A DNA stretch of 64,000 bases, taken from Halicephalobus mephisto. Lineage: Eukaryota > Nematoda > Chromadorea > Rhabditida > Panagrolaimidae. Positions 22,560-33,349 of this stretch are shown one piece after another. The position numbers and the translations under genes are program-made. The notes beneath the pieces were generated by a model. That model searched no databases. It saw only the letters and a program-made list of their open reading frames with translations, and was not told the origin of the DNA. The stretch is taken from NCBI GenBank assembly GCA_009193035.1, contig SWDT01000032.1:1-64000 (forward strand), written 5' to 3'. How positions within the stretch are numbered: position 1 is the stretch's first letter; each line of letters begins with the position of its first letter.

Positions 22560-23210
22560 AAATCAGAAAAACAAAATTTAGATCATTAGTTTCTACAATA
22601 AAATGCAAATATTTCACTGTAATCAAATTAAAAGTAAATTTTTAAATTTAAATTTTAAATTTTTTTTAAAATTTCAAAAAAAAAATTAAAAATTCTTTAA
22701 AAATTTTTAAAAAAAGTTTAAAATTCTTTAAAAATTTCAAAAAAAAAATTAAAAATTCTTTAAAAATTCCAAAAAAAAATTAAAAATAAAAAAAAAGTTT
22801 AAAATTTTTCAAAAAATTTTTTTAAAAAGTTTTAAAATTTTTTTTTGAATTTAAAAATTAAAATAAAAAAACTTAAATGACGTCATTGATGATTTTTTGG
22901 ATGATGTTTTTGATTTCAGTGTTCGATTCAGAAGGAGGAATTGACGTACCGTAATCTGACAAATTCCTTCTGGAGTGAGTTGGATATGACGTCATTTTTC
23001 AACAACTTGTTCGAAAAAATGCAAAAAATAATTTTAAAAATTTTTTAATTAAAAAATTCGAAATTATTCTGGATTACTGTAACGTAGAAGTCTTCTATGA
23101 ACAAAATCGAAAAAATTAAAATTTAAAAATTTATAAAATTTTTCATACATCTTCGAAAAAATATTTTAAATTACGGTAGTTTACAAAAGATGAATGAAAA
23201 AATTAATGCT
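22560..23210. other. Gap upstream of the homeobox gene
   Basis: 22,620-22,860 is low-complexity aaaaattctttaaaaatttc. 22,880-23,000 is unique and contains gacgtcattgatgatttttt and cgattcagaaggaggaattg. It may hold promoter or upstream-exon sequence of the minus-strand homeobox gene, but nothing is proven. Confidence 0.35.
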
Positions 23211-23219
23211 GAAGTCAAC

Positions 23220-23810
23220 ATCAAAGTCAAAATTGGAATCGAAATCCGCAGTTTGCTCGCAACATTTGGAGAGATCACCTGGCATGTTTATGGTTTTATT
23301 TTGAAGATTTCGAAATCCGCAATGTGCTTGCAACATTAGACCGACTTATTCAATTACTGTAATTCAAAAATTTGACTTTTATTTTAATTTTAATTTTGAT
23401 TTTTGTTGATCTTAGTGCAGGTTGAAGTTTATCCAAAAGTCGATATCTAAATTAAATTCAAATCCGCAGTCTGCTTGCAACATTAGGCCGATTTACTTAT
23501 CTTTCAAAAATTCGACTTTTATTTTAATTTTAATTTTGATTTTTGTTGATCTTAGTGTAGGTTCAAGTTTATCCAAAAGTCGACATCAAAGTTAAATTCA
23601 AATCCGCAGTCTGCTTGCAACATTAGACCGACTTACTTATCTTTCAAAAATTCAACTTTTATTTTTATTTTGATTTTGATTTTTGTTGATCTTAGTGCAG
23701 GTTCAAGTTTATCCAAAAGTCGATATCTAAATTAAACTCAAATCCGCAGTCTGCTTGCAACATTAGGCCGATTTACTTATCTTTCAAAAATTCAACTTTT
23801 ATTTTTATTT
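23220..23810. repeat. 140-nt tandem repeat with tccgcagtctgcttgcaac
   Basis: Near-identical units start around 23,460, 23,600 and 23,740, with two diverged half units near 23,250 and 23,310. Each unit has aaatccgcagtctgcttgca, gccgatttacttatctttc and gttgatcttagtgcaggtt. A related sequence appears near 54,950-55,060. Confidence 0.85.
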
Positions 23811-23988
23811 TAATTTCGATTTTTTTATTGACCTCAGTACAGAAAACAAAATTTTAGAAAATTTTAATTTTCCAGATATCTTCAAAAATTACTCTAGATT
23901 ACTGTAATCCATAAATATTTCGTTGCTAAAACTAAAGAAATTTCGAAATTTTTATTTTTATTTTTATTAATTATGAAAATTTTTAATT

Positions 23989-26900
23989 TTATTTTTGAAC
24001 AATTCTGCCATTTGTGAATTTAAATTTTTTTTCGTAAAAATACATAACCAAAAATTCTCCAAAAGCACAGATCAACGGAATCAATGATCCTCCTAAAAAA
24101 ATTATTTCGAACATGGATTCACAAGCGAAATAAGAAATCGGATAATTCGTTTCTGTCTTGTTAGATACGGTATCGTCGTGGAATCTGGAATCTGGAACGA
24201 ATTCTCCAGAAATTCGCCAATTTTCTCCGAAAATTTTATTCATCAAATTTGGAATCCGATTTGGAACAGGATCACATTTTTCGTTGTAGAATCCTGGAAT
24301 CGAGGAATATAAACGGAATCCGGAGATCTCGAGGACGAATATCGCGAGGATCAAAGCCACAGATTCCGCTAAATTCGGCAGGATCGAAGATATCATGTGC
24401 ATTTGTCTGCCGGTCAAAGGACTAAAAATTAAAAACTCAAAAATTTAAAATTTAAATATTAATTACAAATTTTAAAAGTTTAAAAATTAATTTTAAAATT
24501 TAAATATTAATTTAAAATGTTAAAAGTTTAAAAATTAATTTAGAAAATTTAAATATTAATTAAAATTTTAAAAGTTTAAAAATTAAAATTTAAAAATTTA
24601 AATATTAATTAAAAATTTTAAAAGTTTAAAATTTAGAAAATATAAAAAACCAATTACTGTAGAAAATTATTAAATTTGTAATTTTTTATTTTTACAAATA
24701 TTTTTTAGTTTACGCGGGAATTTTGAAATTAAAAAAAATTATGTTTAAAATAATAATAATTAAAACTTTATTTAAAATATTTCTAAAATAATAATAATTC
24801 TAAATTTAAAAAAAATAATTTCTAAAATAATAATAATTTAAAATTAAAAAAATAATTTTTAAAATAATAATAATTAAAATTTTAAAAAATTATGTTTAAA
24901 ATAATAATAATTAAAATTTTATTTAAAATATTTTTAAAATAATAATAATTAAAAATTAAAAAAAAAAATAATTTTTAAAATAATAATAATTTAAAATTTA
25001 AAAAATAATTTTTAAAATAATAATGATTAAAATTTTAAAAGAAATATTTTTAAAATAATAATAATTAAAAACTCTAAATTATGATTTTTACTAAACTTAC
25101 ATTTTAGGATATTTCTTTTTCAAAGAATTCACAAAATATCCTTCAAAAGTACCGTATATCATGGAAGAACCACATCTGCTCAATGTACTGAAAAATTTTT
25201 TATTTTTTTTTAAAAATAAACAAAAAACAAACTTTTCCAAAATTAAAAATAAAGAAAATAAAAAAGGAGAATTTCTGCCAAACAGTAGCATTATTGTCAA
25301 ATTTAAAACGGAAAAAATGGCCAAAAAATAATTGACAAAAATCGGACCATTAATTTTTAAATCAAAAAAAACAAAATAAAATCCAAAAATATGTGAAATT
25401 AAACAAAAAAAATAAATTAAAAAAACTTCATTTTTTTCGATAAAATTTTTTTGAATTAATAAAATTTCAACAATAAAAAACAAAAATAAACAATTTACAG
25501 TAATCCTTGTGATTCTAAAAATTCTTCCAAAAATCGAATAAAAATGCAAAAAAAAATTATTTTTTTCAATTTTTTTTTCAGAAAGCCCTCTGGCACTGGC
25601 TACCGTAACCTCGACCTGGTCCTTGAAGGCCTTTGAAAATTTTATTTTTTTTATTATTGAAATTTTTTCTTTTTTTAAATTTGATTCAATTTCAAAATTT
25701 TCGGATTTTTGAATTAAAAAAAAACAAATAAAAATTAATAAAAAACAAAATCCAGCGAGAATTTCAGTAATTAATTGAAAATTCGAAAAATTTGTAAAAT
25801 TAAAAGTAAAAATCTGCGTTAACGGAATAAAAATCGTCGAAGAAGTGACTACAATTTCAGTGACAAAAATATAATTTATGTAATCGGGTTTGTAGAGATT
25901 CGAAAGAACTCTGAAAACATAATTTTATTAAAAAATAACTTTTTAAAAAATTTAAACTTAAAAAAATAATTTTATTTAAAAATTTAAATTAAAAAAAAAT
26001 AATTTTATTAAAAAATTTAATTTAAAAAAAAATAACTTTTTAAAAAATTTTAATTTAAAAAAATTATTTTATTCAAAAAATTAATTTTAAAGAAAAATTT
26101 TATTTTTAAAAAAAGTAAATCTTAAATTTCGTGCTTTAAAAAAATTAAAAATTAATTTATATCTTTTAAAAATTAAAATTTAATTTTCTAATTTAAAAAA
26201 AATTAATTTCTATTTTTTAAAAGTTAAAATTTAATTTTCTAATTTAAAAAAAATTAATTTATATTTTTTAAAAAAATTAAAATTAAATTTTCTAATTTAA
26301 AAAAATTAATTTATATTTTTTAAAAATTAAAAATTACCTAGTAATAATTGAAGCAATAAATACTGTAGATAGTTCAGTGAGGAAAAGGGATATAAAAAAA
26401 TGAAAGGATAATCCTACTGACCTGAAAAAACACATTATTGGAGATAAAGGACCTCAATCGAACTTGAACAAGTCCCGATGCCAAGGAATCAAAAAACTTC
26501 CAGCACTGAACATGGCCAAAAAAATCAGCAAAAATGGAGATTGGATTTTTTGCAGAATAAATTTCGGACAAAATATCTGAAAATTAAAAAAAAATTAATT
26601 TCAACTTTTTTTATAAAATTTTTTATACAATTTTAGGTAATTTTATTTTTTTTTATAAAATTTTTTAATATAATTATAAATTATTTCGAAAAAAATTAAT
26701 TTCAAATTTTTTTATAAAATTTTTTATACAATTTTAAATAATCTAAAAAAAACTTTTTTAATTACAATATTTATTTATACATAAAATTTTCGAAAATGTT
26801 ATTTTTAATTATAATATTCATTTATATGTAATTTTAAAGAATGTTATTTTCTAAATTACAGTATTCATTTATATGTAATTTTAAAAAAATGTTATTTTTA

Positions 26901-27460
26901 ATTAAGATATTCATTCATATACAATTTTAAATAATGTTATTTTTTAATTATGATATTCATTTATATATAGAATTCTAAAAATATAAGTTTGAAAAATGTT
27001 ATTTTTAATTAAGATATTCATTTATATATAATTTTTAAAAATGTTATTTTCTAAATTACAGTATTCATTTATATACAATTTTAAATAATATTATTTTTTA
27101 ATTATGATATTTATATAAACAACTTACTAGTCCGATAATTGCAGAAATTTGGAAAAGAAATTTAAACAACATTTCCAACAATGTTCCATTTATCAATTCA
27201 GCACCAGAAGCCCCGTAATCGACGAAGAAAACTTTAAGGATGTAAAATTGAACAAATCCATGTTGAGCTGAGATCACGAAACAGATCAACAAAGGAGGAA
27301 TTATTGAAAATTTAAAGTTTTTTGAACAACTCAAAAAATTTTGGAAAATCATTTTTGAAAAATAAAATTTAAAAAAATTCGGATTTTCTGGTTTTCTGCG
27401 CAATACAGGACATCGATTTAGGCCTGGATTATTTTGTTTGAATAACATTTGCCAGTTCAT
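23989..27460 (-). CDS. 588-residue polytopic membrane protein, family not recognised
   Basis: Five exons join in phase: 27460-27128, 26576-26470, 26421-26338, 25910-25101 and 24421-23989. About ten to twelve hydrophobic segments are spread along the chain (for example IIPPLLICFVISAQHGFV, SPFLLIFLAMFSAGSFLIPW, ITEILAGFCFLLIFICFF and NLAESVALILAIFVLEISG). A Lys-rich loop sits mid-protein (KKEKISIIKKIKFSKAFK) and a polar lumenal or extracellular loop with NKTETN lies before the last helix. Length and layout suggest a transporter of MFS-like size, but no signature motif is visible and I do not assign one. The 48-nt intron 26469-26422 is needed to avoid a TGA; its acceptor TTTTTTCAG is strong and its donor GTTCAA weak. 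Exon composition is very A/T rich, with many Phe, Ile and Lys. Confidence 0.75.
24430..25085 (-). repeat. Intronic A/T repeat (aaataataataattaaaa)
   Basis: The intron between exons 4 and 5 of the membrane-protein gene is filled first by aaaagtttaaaaattaattt units, then by about ten aaaataataataattaaaat units. Confidence 0.75.
26580..27115 (-). repeat. Intronic repeat (atattcatttatatataattt)
   Basis: The first intron of the membrane-protein gene holds about eight imperfect units of atgttatttttaattat with gatattcatttatatata. Confidence 0.75.
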
Positions 27461-28379
27461 GAAACGGAAAAATCAAAAAGGATATTTTTCAGTGACGGAT
27501 TTATCTCTAATACCGTATTACTCGAGAAAATCAAAAATATTTTTTTTACAAAATGGTCCCGACACGAATTTTCAAAAATTTATAAAAACTTAAAATTTTA
27601 TATATTCATTTTTAAATTTAATTTTTTTCAAAATGGTCCCGACACGAATTTTTGAAAATTTTTGATTTAATAAATTAATTTTTTTTAATTTAAAATATTT
27701 TTTTTTCAAAATGGTCCCGACAGGAATTTTCAAAAAATCCGAATTTTTGCAAAAAAGTTTTCTCAACACGAATTTGAATAACTTTTTACAAAATTAAAAA
27801 TTTGGAATCTGAAAAACGGACGAATTCTGAAGGATTCTAAAAACTTCAAAAAAGTCAAATTTAATAAAAATTAAAAATTAAAATTTTTCCAAAAAAAATT
27901 TCGACATGAATTTGAATAATTTTCTACAAACTTCGAAAATCCTAAATTTTAAACATCATTATAAATTTTTATTTAGTTTAGAACTTTTTAAAACTTTCCA
28001 CATATCTTTGAAATTTTCGAAGTTTTCAATTAAATTCTAAAAAAATTTTTAAAGTTCTTTAATTTTTAATTTTTAAAATCTTAATTAAAAAAAATAAATT
28101 TCTTTAATTTTAAAAAATTTAAATTTAATTAAAAAAAGTAAATTTCTTTATTTAAAAAAAATTTAAATATAATTAAAAAAAATAAATTTCTTTAATTTAA
28201 AAAAATTTTAAATTTAATTCTAAAAAAATTAATTTTTTTATTTTAATTTTTCCTTGAAGAAGTTAATAATTGAAAACGGAAAACGGAGTGCGCGGTCCCA
28301 CCGCGAAGACGTCGTCCGCACGTTTTCGGGGATAGTGACTCCTTTCAGAGCTTTTCTTTCATTCCAGTCACTTTCCAAA
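27461..28379. other. Gap with gtcccgacacgaattt repeats
   Basis: 27,540-27,780 has four copies of caaaatggtcccgacacgaa with ttttcaaaaattt. 27,880-28,250 is A/T low complexity. It lies between divergent genes, so promoters are expected, but no specific site is identified. The frame open from 28,254 uses no ATG. Confidence 0.5.
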
Positions 28380-30584
28380 ATGCAAAGCTGTCAATCGGAG
28401 GATTCCACAAGGCCGTTAAAAACAGAAAATATGGATGACTTTGGGGATCAAGATACCAAAAAGGTTTGTTTTCATATATCAAATTTTTATAAAAATTACT
28501 TTTCCAGAGTCCGGACGGTGTTGCACATTTTAAATGTTTTCAGTGTGACAAAGTTTTGTTTACTCACCAAGGTTTGGATTAATACTCTGTTCATATGTGG
28601 ATTGAGTCGTTTTTGGTGGTTTTACTTTTGGTTTTCAGGACTGAAAAGACATATCAGCGTCACTCACAACGAGGACCGCAAGTACCAGTGTCCGCATTGC
28701 TCAAAAACGTTCAAGCATCAGTCCAATTATCAGCTCCATATAAAAGGCCACGAAGGAACTTCCAGTGCATCCTGTAATTCCTGTGGAAAAACATTTTCCA
28801 CCCGTGGAAATCTGAAGAAACATCTCAAGACCCACGTCACTACGGTAGAAGAACTAGAAGAATTGTGGGAAAAAGAATATATGTGAGTTTTTGCATAAAA
28901 TAACAAGCAATGTTTATTTCTAGGGATGAACGGGCAAAGAAGTATTCCAGACGTCCAGAGCTTTTAAATCCTAAAAACCTCGATCTCGCCGAACCTATGC
29001 CGATTCCTCGAAGTATATTAATGAAACACACTCCGTGAGTTTTTTCAACCAGAAAATAATCATTACAGGGATCGGGAGTGGTTATGAAGTTGTTTCAACA
29101 CGAATTTCCAAGATCTAAAATCTCCAGAATCTTTGATTTCACTGTTTCAAAAACTAACTGGATTTTGGAAGATTCTAGAAACTCACAAAATCCTAAATTC
29201 ATCAATATTAAGCTTGGAAGTTTGTTTCGGAACTGTTTTGTTATGATGCTCATTTCTAAAATCTAAATTTCTAAATTAAATGATTCTAGGGATTTTTAAA
29301 TTCTGGAAAATCCCAAAAGTTTATAAAATCCTAGTTAGATAAATGTAAAACTTGGAAATAGGTTTTTCACAAAGTTATTCCTGCATGAGTTTCCCAAACT
29401 TCCAGAATCCTCAAATGTAATTGTGAAATTAAGAAATTTCCGATGGATTCTGGAAGATTCCAGGAATTTCGATATTTTTCTAAAGTGCTTCAAAACTTGA
29501 ATAATCGATTGTTCCAATAATTTTAGGGAAATAATAATTTTGTACATTGATATTTCAGAAGTAAGCTCTCCGGTGTTAAAAAAGAAGAAATTGACATACA
29601 GAATCCCTCTCGTAGAGGCAGGAAACGGAAACCGCAGTCGGAGCATCTGAATCTGGGCGACTTGTTTCCCAATGCCATGGATGTCTTCATGGCTGGAATT
29701 GCATTTCCTCCACAATTTACCAATCCTACTGATCAGAATTTCATCGATGGTAATCCAGGATTAGTTCGAAACAAATGTCCATGTTGTGAATTTACTGGAA
29801 ATCGTCGAGAAATTATAGATCATGTTAAAGAAAATCATCAAAATATTTATGCAGATCAGTTTTGCGAATCTTGCTTACAGAAAGTAGATGAAATGGAAGA
29901 TCACAGGATGAGGCATGCGGCTGCTGAAGCTTTAGGACAGTTATCTCCAAATCTCGTGAGTTTTTAAAAATTTTATAAAAATTAATTTAAAAAAGTATTT
30001 TGAAATATGATATTTTAAATATTTATTGTTTCTTAAATAATTTTTAATTTTTAAAAGTAGAAGTTTTTTTAGTTTGTATAATTTTTGAAATTTTTGGATT
30101 TATTTTAAATTAGAAAAAAATCAAAAATTCGAATTACTGTGATTTTTTAAAATGTTTATTTTTGATTTTTTATATCGATATAATTAAAATTGTATACTGA
30201 TGAATTATAAGCGGTTAATTTTGCAATTTTGGGTCTTAATTGGAATGTTCCGGAAATTTACACCGAAAAAAATTCACAAAAACGTTAATTTTGGATTTTT
30301 ATTAAATGTAGTTTTTTCAGTTAGCCATGGGAAGGTCAATTTTGAATCAAAATGAAAGTCGAGCTGTAATTATGGACCAAGCAATTCGGTATTTTGAACA
30401 AATGATCGTCCAAAATGATAGTCAAGTGCCTACTGTATCTGGAATTGATTCGGGAAGATCTGAAGAAGAAACAGAAGTGGATAATTCTTCAGAATTGATG
30501 AATGACGGTGATATTGAAAAACAGATGAAATATTCTGAAAAAAATTCAAGGAAAATTCGGAGGAGTAATCAAGACAACTCGTGA
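28380..30584 (+). CDS. C2H2 zinc-finger protein
   Basis: Six exons join in phase: 28380-28463, 28508-28571, 28639-28882, 28924-29034, 29559-29955 and 30321-30584, total 387 residues. Three canonical C2H2 fingers lie at about residues 38-59, 67-87 and 95-115 (CFQCDKVLFTHQGLKRH, CPHCSKTFKHQSNYQLH, CNSCGKTFSTRGNLKKH). A basic patch (PSRRGRKRKP) follows, then two looser Cys/His units further on (CPCCEFTG...HVKENH and CESCL...HRMRH), an Asp/Glu-rich region, and a basic end. It is a probable nuclear DNA-binding regulator. An attccag just before ATG 28380 fits a trans-splice acceptor. Exon 5 is preceded by a 524-nt intron. Orthology to a named C. elegans gene is not claimed. Confidence 0.88.
29980..30310 (+). 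other. Intron 5 of the zinc-finger gene
   Basis: A/T-rich sequence without repeats of note and no coding signal. Confidence 0.5.
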
Positions 30585-30827
30585 TTTTTTTTGTTGATGT
30601 TATTGCACCCGTTTTTTGTTGTATTTATTAAGAAATACTAAAAAAAGACAAATTTAGAATGATTGTTTAGTCGCCAGAGGGGATGTGGAAGACGGGATAA
30701 ACCGGTTATTACGTAACTAAGGTCCACCAGATGAGATCCGTGGCCAGTTTGGGTTCGATATCTTTTTTAATCAAATCAAATTGTGATTTTTTGGATTATT
30801 TTTTAATATTTTTTTTATTTTTTAGGA

Positions 30828-33349
30828 ATGAAAATTACAATAATTTTTGGAATTTTTTTTGTAATATATGTTAAATCATTGAAAATTGACGATGATTTGG
30901 AGATGAATCTGGAGCTGATTAAACATCAAAGTTGTAGACAAAAAAAAGGTAAATTTAAAAAATAAAAATTAAGAAAATAGAAAAATTTTTGGGATTTTTT
31001 AAATTTCAAAATTTATAGTTTTTTAAATTCCGAAATTCATAGTTTTTTAAATTTCATAATTTATAGTTTTTTATAATTTCGAAATTTATAGTTTTTTAAA
31101 AATCGAAATTTATAATTTTTTAAAAATTGAGATTTACAGTTTTTAAAATTTTGAAATTTATAATTTTTTAAATATCGAAATTTATAATTTTTTAAATATC
31201 GAAATTTATAATTTTTTAAATATCGAAATTTATAATTTTTTATAATTTAGGAGCTCAATGGGAGAGGAAAATAGAATTCGAAGGGGGTACAGACAGGTCT
31301 GGTCCCAAGCTGATCCCGACCCCAGGAGAACCTAACTGCTACAAAATCGGTGGAAAAGTTAATGTTTTACAAGAATTCAAGGGTGATTTCTCTATTTATC
31401 TCGAATTAAGAACTTCTGCAAGCAAGAAGCAAGTTCCAGAAGGCTGCCAGAATCAGAGGCCCGACGGCTGTGGTGGTTTTGGATCTTGGTGAATTTTTAA
31501 ATATTAAAAAAATATATCTTTAAATAATTTTAAATATTAAAAAAATAAATTTTTAAATAATTTTAAATTATAAAAAATAAATTTTTAAATAATTTTAAAT
31601 ATTAAAAAAAATATATTTTTATATATTTTTAAATAAAGAAAAAATAAATTTTTAAATATTTTTAAATTTAAAAAAATACATTTTTAAATAATTTAAAATT
31701 ATAAAAAAATACATTTTTGTATAATTTTAAATTAAAAAAAATAAATTTTTGAATATTTTTGAGTTAAAAAAAATTAGTTTTTTAAATTAAAAAAAAGTAT
31801 ATTTTTGAACATTTTCAGTCTATACTGTAATGCTTGTGAAACTTTGACTTCTGCCAAAGGTGTCAATGCAAAACTTCTGCTGGATGGCATCCCGATCAAG
31901 TGTGGAGACGGATTGAAGCCAGGCAACTACGAGAATCTGGAGTTGGTTTTCTGTCTTCCCGATATTGACGAGATCCTACAAAGCCAAGGATTAAGTAAAG
32001 AAACCTTCAAGATGCTGGTGACATCCGAGGTTCGTTTTCTCAAGTTTTCAAAACTCTACAATACAGTAATTCAGCGTTTATTTTTGAAATCTTTTAAGAA
32101 ATTGTCATTTAAAACCCGCGCGTTACCGTAATTTCAGATTTTCGTTTCAAGATTCACTATAAAATTACTTTTCAAAAACCACGCGTTACCGTAATTTTAG
32201 ATTTTCGTTTCAAAAGTCACTATAAAATTACTTTTCAAAAATTGCGCGTTACCGTAATTTTAGATTTTCGTTCCAAGAGTTAATGTAAAAAATTACTTTT
32301 CAAAACTTGTGCGTTACCATAATTTTAGATTTTCGTTTCAAAAATTACTATAAAATTACTTTTCAGAACTTGCGCGTTACTGTAATTTTATATTTTCGTT
32401 TCAAAAATTACTATAAAATTACTTTTCAAAAATTACGCGTTACCGTAATTTTATATTTTCGCTTCAAGAGTTAGTGTAAAAAATTACTTCTCAAAAACCG
32501 CGCGTTACCGTAATTTCAGATTTTCGTTTCAAGATTAAAATTATAAAAATTATATTTAAAAATCACGCGTTGCTATAATCCTGATTTTTTTTATGACCAA
32601 GTTGCGAAAACCGCTATTCAAAAATCTCATAAATTGTGACTGAATTTTGGTTTCGAATCCGAATGACTATGGAAGTTGATTTTTTAAATCTCACGTCATC
32701 GGAAATCTTGTTTTTTGTTTTAGAAACATGTTATAATCAGAGATCATTATTCCAATATCAGCACACCAACCTGAAATTTTCGTGTTGGGATTCTTAAATT
32801 AAAAAAAACTTTCGTGTTGGGATTCTTAAATTTAAAAAAACTTTCGTGTTGGGATTCTTAAGTTTTAAAAAATTTTCGTTTTGGGATTCTTAAATAAAAA
32901 AAACTTTCGTGTTAAGAGTTTTAAATTTAAAAAAACTTTCGTGTTGGGATTTTTAAATTAAAAAAAACTTTCGTGTTGGGATTTTTAAATTTAAAAAACT
33001 TTCGTTTTGGGATTCTTAAATTTAAAAACAATATACTGTAATGATTAGTTTTCTTTAGAAAAATAAATTGATTTTTGAACATTTTCCAAAATTTCAGGAT
33101 GGACAATCCTTCCGATCTATGGGAATTTTTGCGACTGTTTATGTTTTCGACACGGATGTATCGAAACTGATGCAGACACAAGCCAAAGTAGAAGCTATTT
33201 ACCGTAAATCCAAGAGGTCGTTCTTCAAGGATGAGCCGTTGCCTCCAGAAGTCTACTGGACCTTGCCTTTCAACAAAATGATCAAAGATCAAACAACATT
33301 TGTCGCTTGTCATAAAATTTACGGTAACATCAAAATCAAATCGACTTAA
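30828..33349 (+). CDS. Secreted Cys-rich protein, nematode family, paralogue 1
   Basis: Four exons join in phase: 30828-30948, 31251-31488, 31819-32029 and 33098-33349, total 273 residues. A signal peptide (MKITIIFGIFFVIYVKS) precedes a Cys-rich domain with the pattern CYKIGGKV, then GCGGFGSCLYCNAC, then GLKPGNYENLELVFCLPD, and ends near CHKIYGNIKI. The same order of motifs is found in the neighbour at 35235-36114, so the two are tandem paralogues. The function is unknown; an extracellular binding protein is plausible from the fold-like strand pattern but is not shown. All three introns contain their own minisatellite. Paralogue 1 uses a GT donor after the signal-peptide exon where paralogue 2 uses GC. 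Confidence 0.82.
30980..31245 (+). repeat. Intronic repeat (ttttttaaatatcgaaattt)
   Basis: About nine units of 28-30 nt, tttataattttttaaatatc then gaaa. The last three are identical and run up to the acceptor. Confidence 0.8.
31495..31805 (+). repeat. Intronic A/T repeat (ttttaaatattaaaaaaata)
   Basis: Intron 2 of the same gene is made of about nine imperfect 34-nt units of atttttaaataattttaaat plus attaaaaaaa. Confidence 0.75.
32095..32580 (+). repeat. 64-nt tandem repeat with cgcgttaccgtaatttt
   Basis: Eight units in intron 3. Each contains gcgttaccgtaattttagat, tttcgtttcaa and actataaaattacttttcaa. Spacing of the gcgtta core is 61-65 nt from 32,120 to 32,567. Confidence 0.85.
32770..33030 (+). 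repeat. About 33-nt repeat with ctttcgtgttgggattctta
   Basis: Eight units follow the 64-nt array in the same intron. Each contains a gtgttgggattctta core, a version of the genome-wide gtctcgacacgaa-like motif. Confidence 0.8.

Noticed and set aside
26422..26470. Apparent in-frame TGA in the 588-residue membrane protein, suggesting a pseudogene or recoding
   Set aside because: A 48-nt intron (26469-26422) with a strong TTTTTTCAG acceptor removes the TGA and keeps the frame.
29069..29086. Short alternative exon after exon 4 of the zinc-finger gene
   Set aside because: It would need a 34-nt intron and leads to an immediate stop; the acceptor at 29,558 keeps the frame and gives a long conserved-looking exon.
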